DNA of 57,037 bases from assembly GCA_003427395.1 (NCBI GenBank), contig BFEA01000535.1, positions 507,113 through 564,149 on the forward strand, written 5' to 3'. Positions within the stretch are counted from its first letter, which is position 1. Each line of letters opens with the position of its first letter. Below, one piece after another: positions 23,860 to 34,210 of the stretch. Below the pieces are notes generated by a model. It made no database searches. It was given only the letters and a program-made list of their open reading frames with translations, and was not told the origin of the DNA. Position numbers and translations under genes: made by a program. This DNA comes from Chara braunii (Eukaryota > Streptophyta > Charophyceae > Charales > Characeae).

Positions 23860-25215
23860 ATGGCGGCTAGAGATCTGGTAGACCCATTTAGACTTCAACA
23901 GCCAGAAGGGGAACAGTTCACGTACTACAAAAGGAATCGTAGTCAACATATTTCAGCATCAAGGATAGATTACTTCCTCATATCGCAAGACACCGTGGGA
24001 ACATTACACTCGGTGAGAGTAGGGGACTTACCATACTGTTCGTGCCTAGATCATAAACCCATATTTCTTAACTTCATTATGGACAAACATGTTTATAGAG
24101 GAAGGAGTTTCTATAAGGTTAATAATTCGTTATTAAGAACCAAGGAGTTGAGGGAAGCTATTATGCAAGTGTGCCTAACACACAATCGGGACACACAATC
24201 ATTCATGGACCTTATAGAAGCCCTGTCAGCAGCAACGGCAGCAGTAGCCAGACAACTGGCAGCAAGATGGGCGGCAAGGGAAATCAAACTGCAAAGGGCA
24301 TTGCGTATAGCAGAAAAGAATCTAAGTAGTAACCCAGGATCGAAGATGTACAAGAGAATAATAGAAGCAACAAGAAACGAATTGGGTGACTGGGAGAGAT
24401 GGAGGGTCTGGGGTCTGCAGATGAGAGCGAGAGTGAAAGAATGGGAGGAGGGGGAAAGAATGACAAAGTACTTCTTTCAAAAGATTAAAGCAAGAGGAAG
24501 AAACAAGCTAACAGAGCAGTTGGAAGGTCCGCAAGGAGTGGTTTCGGATCCGGAAGGAATGCTTTCGGTGGCGTACGACTTCCATAGTGCATTATACACT
24601 TCAAGGGAAGGTGACCATACTTCTCATCAGCTGAAGGAAGTCGGAAATAAGTTTCTATCATACTTGGATTGTACGGTGAAGAGGAAGCATGCGGAGAAAT
24701 TGAACGCCCCTCTGTCCCAGGAGGAATTGAGGGAAACCCTACAGTCTATGCCTCCTAACAAGACGCCGGGTAGGGACGGATTGACTAAAGAATTTTGGGT
24801 GGAGTATTGGCCTATCCTAGGAGGAGAGTACGAATCCTTTCTCAATCAAGCCGGGCAGAAAGAGGGCTTGGGGTTAGAGTCGGCGACAGGCATTGTTACT
24901 CAGCAATATAAGAAGGGAGACCCTAGGGATATCAAAAACTACAGACCAATTACATTGTTGACCCTTACTCGCAAGATTGTGGCTAAAGCACTAGCTAACC
25001 GCCTCAGGAAAGTTACAGAAGGTCGTTTCCACCTAGATCAAACAGGTTTCATTCCGGGAAGATTTATATTGGATAATGTCATGACTTTATCAGAATCGGT
25101 AAGGTACATCACGAATAAGAGGATAAACACAACGATCCTCTTCTTCGACTTCGAAAAAGCATATGATCAAGAACTTTATACAATGATGTATGAAGAAGAT
25201 GGGGGTGGGTCCTAA
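23860..25215 (+). pseudogene. LINE ORF2: endonuclease C-terminus and RT N-terminal half
   Basis: 451 open codons. ISASRIDYFLISQD and CLDHKPIFLNFIM are endonuclease motifs; the nucleotides just upstream (about 23745-23790) encode GDWNATLDPSRDR in another frame. After the linker, RT begins with MPPNKTPGRDGLTKEFW, KNYRPITLLTL, TGFIPGRFILDNVMTL and FFDFEKAYDQ (motif A). Right after motif A the expected VNWDFLEAS-type segment of the sister copy is missing, and the frame switches near 25195. This internal deletion alone would inactivate the enzyme. Confidence 0.85.
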
Positions 25216-25745
25216 CTTTCGTAAATGGATTCGTGTACTGTATAATGATGCACACAGGCAGGTCCAAGTTAATGGCCACCTGTCAGATCGGTATAAAATG
25301 ACGAGGTCGGTGAGGCAAGGGGATCCCTTAGCGGCTCTTATTTTCTTGTTTATAATGAAAGTTATTGCCTCGTTCCTCAGGAAAGACCCTTCGATAGACC
25401 GTCTGATTGTTGAACCGGATCAGAAGGGAGGTGTCACACATTTACCGACAACGATATTATTTGCGGACGATCTGACGGTACTAATCAAAGCAACGGACTC
25501 TTCATTTCAAGCCCTTACGAGTGCAATGGTGGCATTCCAGCTGGCATCGGAGATGAGAATCAACTGGTCGAAGACGCTGGGGTGGTGGGTATCACATGAC
25601 GACCAACGGCCACAGTATCATCCATAGAATTATGGGGGGATGACTTGGTTACCGTCAAATCAGACAATGAGATACTTGGGGATTAGAATGGCGGACACGG
25701 GTCCCTACCACTCCATGGCACCAGAACAGATGACAAAAATGCTAT
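25190..25745 (+). pseudogene. LINE ORF2: RT palm motifs B and C
   Basis: It continues RT in a new frame: KKMGVGPNFRKWIRVLYNDA, SVRQGDPLAALIFLFIMKVI (motif B) and LFADDLTVLI at about 25460-25485 (motif C, DD intact), then INWSKTLGWW. An in-frame TAG at 25625 is followed in the same frame by MRYLGIRMADTGP, the usual post-palm block. It breaks again near 25750. Confidence 0.83.
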
Positions 25746-25758
25746 TAAAGTTGGCGGC

Positions 25759-26883
25759 GTGATCGGAAATACATACCTCCTGTTCGGGAGGGCACTAGTC
25801 ATAAATGCTTCAATCTTCTCTATGTTATGGTATGTGGGAACAATATGGTCACCACCTGCATATACACTACAAAAACCGAGGAAGGTGGCGGCAACATATT
25901 TGTGGACAACAAATCCAACGAGATCCAACTTTATATCAAAGGTAGCATGGAACCAAGTTATTCAACCAAAGGACAAGGGAGGGCTGGGAGTCTTGGATCC
26001 GAGACAACATATAAGGTCACTCCAAACTAAGTGGATCATTAAGTTGTTAACACAGCCTCACCTTCGGTGGGTCCCATTGGTACTCGACCACGTACGACAG
26101 ATGGCCAAATATAAAACGCCTTCCAATACGAAGGGTACATTCTGGCTATTCTGCAAGGTTTGGACTAGGAAGGGTAGTACGGGGGAACAAGTAGCAGAGG
26201 AAGACGCAACTAGGGTTACATATTGGGCTCAATTGCTCAAAATCTGGGCGGAGGTCTTCCCGACAAGAGTAAGACAACCGAAGACGAAGAATGAAGTGCT
26301 TAGACAACCGTTATTTTGTAATCCATGGTTAAAAGACTCTCAAGGAAGACCTAGAACACTAACAGCAAAGGACGCCAAGTGGAGGAAGTGGTTAGAGCAT
26401 GGGGTAGGGCAGGTAAAACATCTCTGGTCAGGCAGCAGAGGGAGATGGAAAACAGGTAGGGAGCTGAGGGAGGAAATGAAAGGCTGTTACAGACTAACTG
26501 AAAACTTGAATGGCATTCTCGTCTTCATCCCGGATGAGTGGACAAGGATATTGAAGGAACCAGACAAATGGGGATGGGGGGATTGGGCAACAATAACCTC
26601 TACTAATGAACCAGAGGCAGCCTTTCGCATAGGACAGGAGGTCGGGCCTTCTAACCAGTGGTTGGAAGCAGATATGTACACAATACTATCTCCAAGAGTC
26701 ACGGTCAGTCTGTTGGATAAGGATTTGAGGGTTCCTATCGCCATTAAGAAAAGCATCTTAAGAAAGGTTAGAGTGGTTGAGAATGAAGATTTTACGATAT
26801 TTGAGCCACTGACATCCATTCGGGACCTGGAAATGATCCAGCAGAGTGGGCATGGAACATCAGGGGAAGCTCGTCAAAAGTAA
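25759..26883 (+). pseudogene. LINE ORF2: post-RT region
   Basis: 374 codons: LLFGRALVINASIFSMLWYV, AATYLWTTNPTRSNF, KDKGGLGVLDPRQHIRSLQ (the GGLGv-D block common to plant L1-type RT C-termini), KNEVLRQPLFCNPW and many Trp-containing repeats. The counterpart in the first LINE is about equally long. A frameshift at about 26880 moves the frame into INILQYTTKLGYRM and the zinc-binding domain. Function beyond template or RNA binding is unknown. Confidence 0.8.
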
Positions 26884-27059
26884 TAAGGAGAATTAATATA
26901 CTTCAGTACACCACTAAATTGGGCTACCGTATGAGGGGGAGATCATGCCATTTGGATCAGATTTTGGCGATAAGATGGGAGAAGAGACTGGATATACCAA
27001 GGGAACAGGTAGAAAGGTTACCATGGTCAACTTTGCACAGTATCAGATTGGCCGAGGTC

Positions 27060-27240
27060 AGGAGTATGCAGTGACTCATCTTTCATGTAGCATTCCGTGT
27101 CAATGTCTGGTTGCTCGATAAGCGAAGCAGCCTCAATAGGAATGAGGCAGATCAAGACTGTGCTATGTGTATGTGGGGCGTTTCGGAAACTCTGATCCAT
27201 TGCTTGCTCCATTGCCCGGAAGCAGAACATCTCTAGTTCA
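27060..27240 (+). pseudogene. LINE ORF2: zinc-binding (zf-RVT-like) domain
   Basis: A short frame reads RVNVWLLDKRSSLNRN, then CAMCMWGVSETLIHCLLHC and PEAEHL. The CxxC followed by a His/Cys pair about 12 residues later, with ETLIHCLLHC, matches the pattern of the zinc-binding domain at the end of plant L1-like reverse transcriptases. Stops flank it on both sides, so it is not joined to the rest in this copy. Confidence 0.7.
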
Positions 27241-27410
27241 TAGCTCGTTCATTGTGGACACATACTACGGAGGTCCCCCTCCCGCGAAACAGGAAACTAA
27301 TATTGATTGGAAGTGAGGTGCTCAAGGGATGACAGGCAGGCCACAAATATATCTTTCAGCTTCTGAGACAGTACACTTTATGGACAATCTGGAAATGAAG
27401 ATGTCAGCAG

Positions 27411-27692
27411 GTGGTGGGCAAGATTCTGATGACTAGAATGGAAGCCAAGGCAATTCTCTATAGCCTGTTGGAGACAGAGATTAGGGCATTATCGAGAAGG
27501 ACAAAGAAGCAAGTCGCTCCTAACCCAGAAAGGGCAAAGGATACCTTAACCAAATTCCAAAAAAGGGTACTAGCCCAAGGCGAAGTCGTGATCGTAGAAG
27601 GAGAGAGACTTATCTTCCATTGGTTCAAAGATGAGCGTCAGGAAGAGACTATAGATGATCAGTTGTTGACACAGGAACTTAGGCTGCCATAA
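27411..27692 (+). pseudogene. LINE C-terminal tail
   Basis: 93 codons following the zinc-binding region: KILMTRMEAKAILYSLLETE, then a basic helical segment and FHWFKDERQEETIDDQLLTQ. It has no recognised domain. Its position after the zf-RVT-like domain and the shared coding character suggest it is the end of ORF2. Start uncertain; the frame is probably only a remnant. Confidence 0.5.
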
Positions 27693-28208
27693 GAATTAAA
27701 GTGAGGCAAGGCAAGGAAGGATAAGTGAAGGGGGTTGTAGGGTTCAAGGAATACAGGATACGGGTTCGAAGGACAACATTAGGGGAGAAAGGAAAGTTTA
27801 GGACAGAGGGAGGAGAGAACCATAGAGGAGAACACAGATGTTGGTCCACAAGGGGGGCGGGGGATACAGTCGGGGGAGGGGATAGGATAGGGCGTATTTA
27901 TCAGCAGAGAAGATAATAAGTTAGCGGAAGGAGAGGATTATGACCTTATATATGGTAGAGGAGGGTAGGTTCGTGGCTGCTGGATCCTTTAAAGGAATAG
28001 CATGAAGTTTCTTAGGAGAGAGGGGCACTGGACCAGGTTTCCAGTAAGAGCCAAATTTGGGTAATGGCCCCAGTCTTCCGGGTTGAGATGTAGAGGGATT
28101 CCCGACCTCCTTTTGCTCCATATATATAACTAGCTTAGCGCCCGCGGTGCGCGGTGCGGGCAATGCCCGCACGTAAAAGAGCAGAGAGGCTAGTCAATCA
28201 TGAACATT
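27693..28208. other. LINE 3' flank and spacer with hairpin
   Basis: G/A-rich sequence to about 27920, then unique-looking spacer. A perfect 8-bp stem hairpin (GTGCGGGC-AAT-GCCCGCAC) lies at 28154-28172, inside a very GC-rich patch. No gene or poly(A) tail was recognised. Confidence 0.5.
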
Positions 28209-28570
28209 GTGTCAAGATCTCGACTCACCACCCACCAAACCCGCACCGGGCCGCTAAGAAGTACACATGAATGTTTTGATTTTTATATATACTAAGGAAT
28301 ATATGTATTTTTTTTTTTTAATTCAAGTAGCGAGGGGGGGGGGCTCCCCCCCCCCCCCCCACTTCGGGCTTGGTTCCACATCATGCTGCACCACACACAA
28401 AACCCAAAATGTGGCAACTAAGAAGTGCGCATGAACATTTTTTTTTTTTAAACAGTAGTCGAGAATTTTATTTTTTTTGTACAGCAGGGTCGGCGGGGGG
28501 CTTCTTGTTGCACTTGGATCCATATCTTGCTTCACCACCCACCAAACCCGCACTAGGTCGCTAAGAAGTG
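28209..28570. repeat. Isolated copy of the roughly 305-bp satellite monomer
   Basis: It shares with the array at 38.9-39.9 kb the ordered blocks tcaccacccaccaaacccgcac, gctaagaagt.c.catgaatg, attcaagtagcg, a G-run followed by a C-run, cttcgggcttggttccac and a second gctaagaagtgcgcatgaac. The repeat of the first block at 28532 (first at 28225) gives a 307-bp period. It adjoins an LTR fragment directly. Confidence 0.85.
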
Positions 28571-28698
28571 CGCGACTGGACTGGCTGGTACCGACAGAGG
28601 TACCGGCCTGGACTGGACTGAACTGCCCCCAAATAGAACACAGGCCTGTGAGAACAGGCCAAGGGGCTGGTCTCACAGCCCAACCAGAGGTCCGCTAC
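28571..28698 (-). repeat. LTR fragment of the TGTAGCGG family
   Basis: It matches 38760-38897 nearly base for base (actggctggtaccgacagag, gcccccaaatagaacacagg, aaggggctggtctcacag), including the GGTCCGCTACA end. The other half of the LTR is missing; the satellite monomer abuts the break. Read on the minus strand it starts TGTAGCGGACC. No polypurine tract adjoins it, so it is better treated as a truncated LTR than as the partner of 38582-38897. Confidence 0.75.
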
Positions 28699-29849
28699 AC
28701 GATCCTCAGCCTGTGATGGATCACCTAGATGCAAACACGCTTCTGCCAAGAAGCGGAACTCTACCAAAGAAAAAGAAAACCTGAATCGTCTAGGATGCAG
28801 AGCAAGCTCCATGCTGAGTCCATGCGATGCAACCTAGGATAGAAAATGTCACAAAACAGCAATGTCACAGCTAACAGCCTAAGTGAAAGCAAAAACAACT
28901 ACGTAGCATACATGTCTTAGGAAAGCAAAAGCAACTAACTAGCATACATGTCCTAGGAAAGCAGAAAGTAGTGACAACTAGATCCTAGAATGTTGGAGGC
29001 AGTAGCCTCAGTCTGGGAATAGCTGACTNGTGTATAAGTCCTAAGAACATCAAAAGCAGAACAGCTAAATCCTAGAAATGTCAGAGGCAGTAGCCTCAGT
29101 CTGAGAGCAACAAAGCAACAACAAGTCAACCATATGTCACAGGAGAAGTGTGTCGCAAACTAAAGGGTGGGATGGTCTCGGAGGGTGGCGAATGCAGCCT
29201 AGGGGTCGAAAACTCCTAAGGGCATCCACACATAGTGACAGGGGGAAACACATGTCATCAGGCTCAATGAAGGTAGGGAACTGGGAGCGAACAGAACCAA
29301 TGACCCTAACAGATAGACCATCAGGGCGGTTAATGCTCGACTAAGGGGTGACCGCTATGGAGGGTCGACCATGCAAGGGAACAAGGGAGCCTGGTATACT
29401 GGGCGCACCTAGATGAAGCATGCGGGGCTGCCTAACTAGGGCGTGGGGGCCGGCAGAGGGTAGAAAAAGTGATGGGTAAGGGAATCATGCAAATGACTCC
29501 TAAAGTGAGGGAAGTCGGAGCTAGATCCGTAAGATGGGAAGCCAGGGCAACGCTACGGTCCCGATGCCTATGCGTATACCAAGGGAGAGCCCAACTTAGA
29601 GGAACCCGGCTAAAGGAAGACCATCATGCGACACAAGCAGGGTACTGTACAGGGTAAAGTGGTAAGAGAGTGGCGACGTCTGAAGTAGGCAGAGCTGATC
29701 GTGACGAAGTCCATGAAGCTGTCGATGACGTCCACGATGAGAAGTCCGGAATGTCATCGAGGAAGAGCCGCAACGTCGACAAACTGAAGTAGCAAGACTG
29801 GAGTGGATGGAGTACTGAGAAGTCAAGGACGTGGGAAGGTAAGTCAGAG
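28699..29849 (-). other. 3' region after the gypsy chromovirus, no gene
   Basis: On the minus strand this follows the chromodomain stop. It contains an irregular tandem repeat at about 28830-29110 (acatgtc.taggaaagca and ggcagtagcctcagtctg units, each seen twice) and one ambiguous base at 29030. It may be the 3' untranslated region and degraded LTR of the chromovirus, but no matching LTR was found on the other side. Confidence 0.4.
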
Positions 29850-30190
29850 TCAATCGTCGTATCGAGCAGGACGACGACGAGTGCGCTGTGGACGCTCAGA
29901 AGCATCCGGCTGCTGCTGAAGGTCTGCCTCAGATGGAGCAGGCTTGACTTCAGCGGTCTCCTCAACCGGGGGAGAAGGAGGAGGGTCAGTGGGTTGAGGA
30001 GGAGCAGTGAACCCAGCACGACGAGCACGATCATAGGCACGCACTAACATGCGAGCGTGCTGCAAGTGCTCGAGGGGCTCCCAGGTAGCCTCCTCATCAG
30101 GGTAACCCTTCCAACGTACGAGATACTCGACGTGGGGAGGGTTGTCGTCGGTGACTTGGCGACCAATGATGTCTGAAACGAGGAANNNNN
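29850..30190 (-). pseudogene. Chromodomain at the integrase C-terminus
   Basis: After the N gap the frame reads HVEYLVRWKGYPDEEATWEP, the standard chromodomain core with the aromatic residues that hold methylated histone H3 (Tyr, Trp and Trp of the cage are present). A Pro/Glu-rich tail ending in RRPARYDD follows. In chromoviruses this domain directs integration to heterochromatin. The domain itself has no stop and looks intact; only its link to the integrase is hidden by the gap. Confidence 0.9.
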
Positions 30191-30450
30191 NNNNNNNNNN
30201 NNNNNNNNNNNNNNNNNNNNNNNNNNNNNNNNNNNNNNNNNNNNNNNNNNNNNNNNNNNNNNNNNNNNNNNNNNNNNNNNNNNNNNNNNNNNNNNNNNNN
30301 NNNNNNNNNNNNNNNNNNNNNNNNNNNNNNNNNNNNNNNNNNNNNNNNNNNNNNNNNNNNNNNNNNNNNNNNNNNNNNNNNNNNNNNNNNNNNNNNNNNN
30401 NNNNNNNNNNNNNNNNNNNNNNNNNNNNNNNNNNNNNNNNNNNNNNNNNN
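30186..30450. other. Assembly gap (265 N)
   Basis: A run of Ns between the integrase GPY/F-like region and the chromodomain of the chromovirus. It hides the last part of the integrase. Open frames drawn across it should be ignored. Confidence 0.99.
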
Positions 30451-31722
30451 AGAACCGACGGCCTGGAGGATGCGGCATGGGCCAAAGAAGCGACGCCGAA
30501 ACTTGCGAAGCGTGTCCGCTTCGAGCTGTAAGTGGCGGGCGTCGATAAGCACATCATCACCGACTTTGAATGGATGATCCATCCTCGATCGGCTCGCACG
30601 TGCTGCCATGCGAGTCTGGGAAGCGGCTATGTGCTCATGTGCGGTCTTCATGATCGACGTCATGTGTGCAACCCAATCATCCAGCGCGGGGCAACTCGTG
30701 TCGGGGTGCATCTGTGACGGTCGGAGGAAGTCCGCGGGAACACGAGGGTGGTAGCCGAGGTCGCAATAGTAAGGCGACATCATCGTGGCTGGCGAGACGG
30801 CGTGGTTCTAGGCTATCTCTGTGTGGGCAAGATAGAGGTCCCACTGCTGGTCGTCACGAACGATCTTTCGGAGTATATCTCCAAGAGTCTTGTTCGTGAT
30901 CTCGGTCTGACCATCGGTCTGAGGATGGTAAGACGAGGAGAAGCGGAGCTGAGTGCCATATACATCGTGGAGCCGTCGCCAGAATCAGCTGGTAAAGCGC
31001 GAGTCACGGTCAGATATGATGCTCAGAGGTAAGCCGTGGTCACGCACGACTCGATCAAACACGATGTCAGCGACCTCACGTGCACTGATGGCATAGCGGC
31101 ACGGAACAAAGCGTGCACGCTTCGTGAAGCGGTCGACGACGACCAAGATAGCATCATGACCGCAGGGGGTCAGAGGACGAAGAGGACCGATAAAGTCCAT
31201 CGAGATGGACTGCCAACGACCCTCTGGGATGGGAAGAGGCTGGAGCAAACCATAAGGCAGGTGGTTCGCACTGTTCACATCCTGACAGGTGGGACACTCT
31301 GCGGCGTAGTCCTTCACAAAGTCCTTGGGCTTCGGCCAGACATACAGGCGGCTTACACGAGCCAACGTCTTGTGGAAGCCCATATGACCGGCGGCTGCCG
31401 GGTCATGGAACTTTGCTACTGCTCGGACACGGAGCTGTCCAGTGGAGGGAACGCAAATACGGGGCTCTCTGGTGCCCTGTGAACCGTGCCAGTACACGAG
31501 ACCATTGTCCCCGAGAGAGTAGTTCGGGACGGTCTTGCCACTCCGAAGGGTCGCGTGGATGTCGCGATAGTCGGGGCAGTGGCAGTACTGAGTGCGAAAC
31601 TCGTCGATCACCGAGTGGTGGACAATGGTGACCGAGATGGAAGAGAGCTGGATCTGCTCCTGGTCGTGGTCAGGGTGCCGAGATAAGGCATCTGCGACCC
31701 GATTAGTCTCACCCTTGACGTG
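30451..31722 (-). pseudogene. Chromovirus integrase with three in-frame stops
   Basis: It follows RNase H in the same frame after a TAG at 31723. HVKGETNRVADALSRHPDHD leads into the zinc-binding domain (AGHMGFHKTLARVSRLYVWP and ECPTCQD, HHCC complete). The catalytic core has ISMDFIGPLRPL, SIISDRDSRFTS and a Glu region (YHPQTDGQTEITNK). A TGA at 30985 and a TAG near 30811 interrupt it; both sit where related integrases would have Arg and Tyr codons. ADFLRPSQMHPDTS and VGDDVLIDARHL follow before the gap. The frame is otherwise perfectly kept, so few mutations separate it from function. Confidence 0.87.
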
Positions 31723-33918
31723 CTAAGTGGTGAAACTAAACTCGGATAGGTCGCGCCACCAGCGAGCCTGTCGAGGAGTGAGCTTCGGTTTTGTCATAAA
31801 AGCCTGGACAACAGAGTTGTCCGTGCGCACCGTGAATGGTGCCCCATGCAGGTAGTGACGCCAGTGTCGAGCAGCATAAACTACTGCGAGAACCTCACGT
31901 TCATCAGCGGTGTAGTTTATCTCGGCGGGCAGGAGCTGACGGGAGTAAAAGGCTATCGGACAATCACCTGAGCGAGACTCGACAGTGCCGTCCTCGGCGA
32001 TGGTAGGAGAATAGTCAGTAGAGGGCTTGTCAGTAGTTGGACGAGTAGGCGTCAGTCGGGAAGCAGTGGTAGGGGTAGGTGGTGGGACCCGAGGGATACG
32101 AGGATGAGAGGAATCAGGAGAGGAGGGGAAGACCTGTGAAAGCACTACTCCTACAGCAAAGTCTGGCGCATCGGTGGTAAGAATAAAAGGGCGGTCAAAA
32201 TCGGGTAGGTGAAGAACCGGTGCACATGTCACCGCCTTCTTGAGGGCGAGGAAGGCGTCCTCGTGGAGGGGTGTCCAGGCCCAGGGTGGGTTCTTCCGGA
32301 GGAGGGTGGAGGTAAGGACGTAGGAATACCTAGCGTATCCCCGGATGAAGTTACTATAGTAACTGGTCAGGCCTAGGAAGCTGCGAAGCTGCTTGGCGGA
32401 TGTGGGGGCGGGCCACTCCGCAATAGCAGTGATCTTCGCGTCGTCCATGTGGAGACCCTGGTCAAACACGTAGTGTCCTAAGAAATCCACTTTGTGCTGG
32501 GCAAAGCGGCACTTGCTTAGCTTGGCGTAGAAGCCATGTCTGCGCAAGCGGTCAAGGACGTCGCGGAGGCGTCTGAGGTGCTCCTCAAGGGTACGACTGT
32601 AGACCGGGATATCGTCGAGGTAGACGAGAACGTACTGCTCCAGGATGTCCCTGAAGATGTCGTTCATCGCCCTGTGTAAGGTAGCGGGTGCATTGGTGAG
32701 GCCGAATGGCATCACCGTAAACTCGTAGTGGCCGAAGCGCGATCGCAACGCGGTCTTCGGCTGGTCGGCTGCTGCGACGCGGATCTGATGGTAACCTCTA
32801 CGAAGATCAATCTTCGTAAAGAAGCGGTTGTCTGCTAGGCGGTCGAACAGCTCATGGGAGCGAGGCATGGGGTAGTTGTTCTTAACCGTGTAGCGGTTGA
32901 GACCGCGGTAGTCGATGCAGAGACGAAGAGTTCCATCCGCTTTGCGAGCAAAGAGGATGGGTGCACCCCACGGGGAGTTGCTAGGTTTAATGAAACCCAG
33001 TCTCAGGAGCTCCTCAAGCTGACGCTTGAGTTCGGTGGCCTCGGGGATCGAGAGTCGGTAGGGTGTCTGGTGGTGAACACGATAGTCCGACACAAGCTGG
33101 ATGGAGTGCTCGACGTCATGCATCGGTGGGATGCCGGCGTACGAGAACGACGATGGGAAAACGTTGTGGTACTCTCGGATGAGGTCACGAACTGCGGGCT
33201 CCAAGTCGGCCGTATATCGTGCGAGTTCCTCATCGTCAGTGTCAGCGCGCGACGGCGGGGTGGACTCGACGGACGGCGGAGGGACGGAAGTAGAGATGGG
33301 AGCCATGGAGATAGAAGGAGGATCTGGCTCCAGAGGGATGAGCTCGGCATCGGGACAGGGTGGATCATAGTGTAAGAGATTCTTCACGTTCACCATAAAG
33401 AAGGTGACGTCGTCCAGTCGGATGAAGTGGGCAAACTGCTGAGGCGAGGTGACCGTGATAGAAGGAGGTGGTGTGGGCACGGAAGGCTCCGGGGGAGGAG
33501 GATCGGGGCGTGGTGTCGTGGTGGTACCTATGAAAGGTACGCGATACATCTGTCCACACTTCGTTTTGAGAACGAGAGTGTTGGTCGCCCAATCGACCTC
33601 GGTGCTGCGGAACCGACGAGACCACAGAGTGCCGAGAATGAAGTCGTACCCTGTCTCCATCACATCGAAATGTGCAGAGGAGCGGTGGCGACGAAACGCC
33701 GGGGAACGATCAGTCGACTCGAGAGTGAGGAAGAAAGGGAGGTCGGTGACTGTCTGATCGAAGAAGCGTTGGGTCTTGTCATCCCCTAGGCTGACAGAGA
33801 TGGGAGACGGAGACCCGGTCGTAGGTAAGCGGGCTTCTTTCACCACATGGGGGTGAATGAAGTCGCCCTGAGAACCGGAATCCCACAGCGCTGAGTACAC
33901 CCTCGTGGAGGTCCCCAA
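31723..33918 (-). pseudogene. Chromovirus protease, RT and RNase H
   Basis: 731 uninterrupted codons. The protease motif SALWDSGSQGDFIHPHV (Asp-Ser-Gly at 33871-33885) is intact. RT: PYRLSIPEATELKRQLEELL, LRLCIDYRGLNRYTVKNNYP, TKIDLRRGYHQIRV (motif A), FTVMPFGLTNAPATLHRAM (motif B) and VLVYLDDIPVYSR at about 32600-32625 (motif C; Pro replaces the usual Leu/Ile after the DD). RNase H begins with FILTTDAPDFAVGVVLSQ, then a Pro/Thr/Ser-rich insertion of about 60 residues before CPIAFYSRQLLPAEINY. It ends at a TAG in FSFTT, after which the frame simply continues into integrase. Confidence 0.92.
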
Positions 33919-34210
33919 TCGTACTGGGATGATCGAGAGGGTGCGATCAGGGTCAGAGAGGATGGTGAGAAGGCGACGCAGGGCAGCGACATGGAGGGTG
34001 AGTCGCTCCTAACGAGCCTGGAGCATGCTCAAGTCCAGAAGAGAGGACACAACGTCCTCGCGAGTAGCGAGCTGCTCGCTGCAACGGGCTGAGCGAATTG
34101 CTCGACGCGTCGGTACTCGCGGCGGGGAAGGAGAGGAGACGGTGGTCTGCGGAGGCGCAGACGGTACCGCGACAGAGGGCTGAGTACACTCTGTCGAGTC
34201 CTGCGATACC

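Larger units (their letters stand above)
23730..27692 (+). mobile_element. LINE (L1-like), second copy of the family
   Basis: The plus-strand order is endonuclease (from GDWNATLDP near 23750), RT (about 24700-25560), thumb and C-terminal region (about 25570-26880), a zinc-binding RVT-type domain (about 27159-27235) and a final 93-codon tail (27411-27692). It is 5'-truncated within the endonuclease and carries frame changes near 23830, 25195, 25750, 26880 and 27070, plus an in-frame stop at 25625. It matches the LINE at 0.4-3.9 kb motif by motif and retains the 3' part that copy lacks. Confidence 0.88.

Noticed and set aside
32854-33789. Plus-strand frames opposite the chromovirus pol
   Set aside because: They overlap the intact protease/RT frame and have no family signature.
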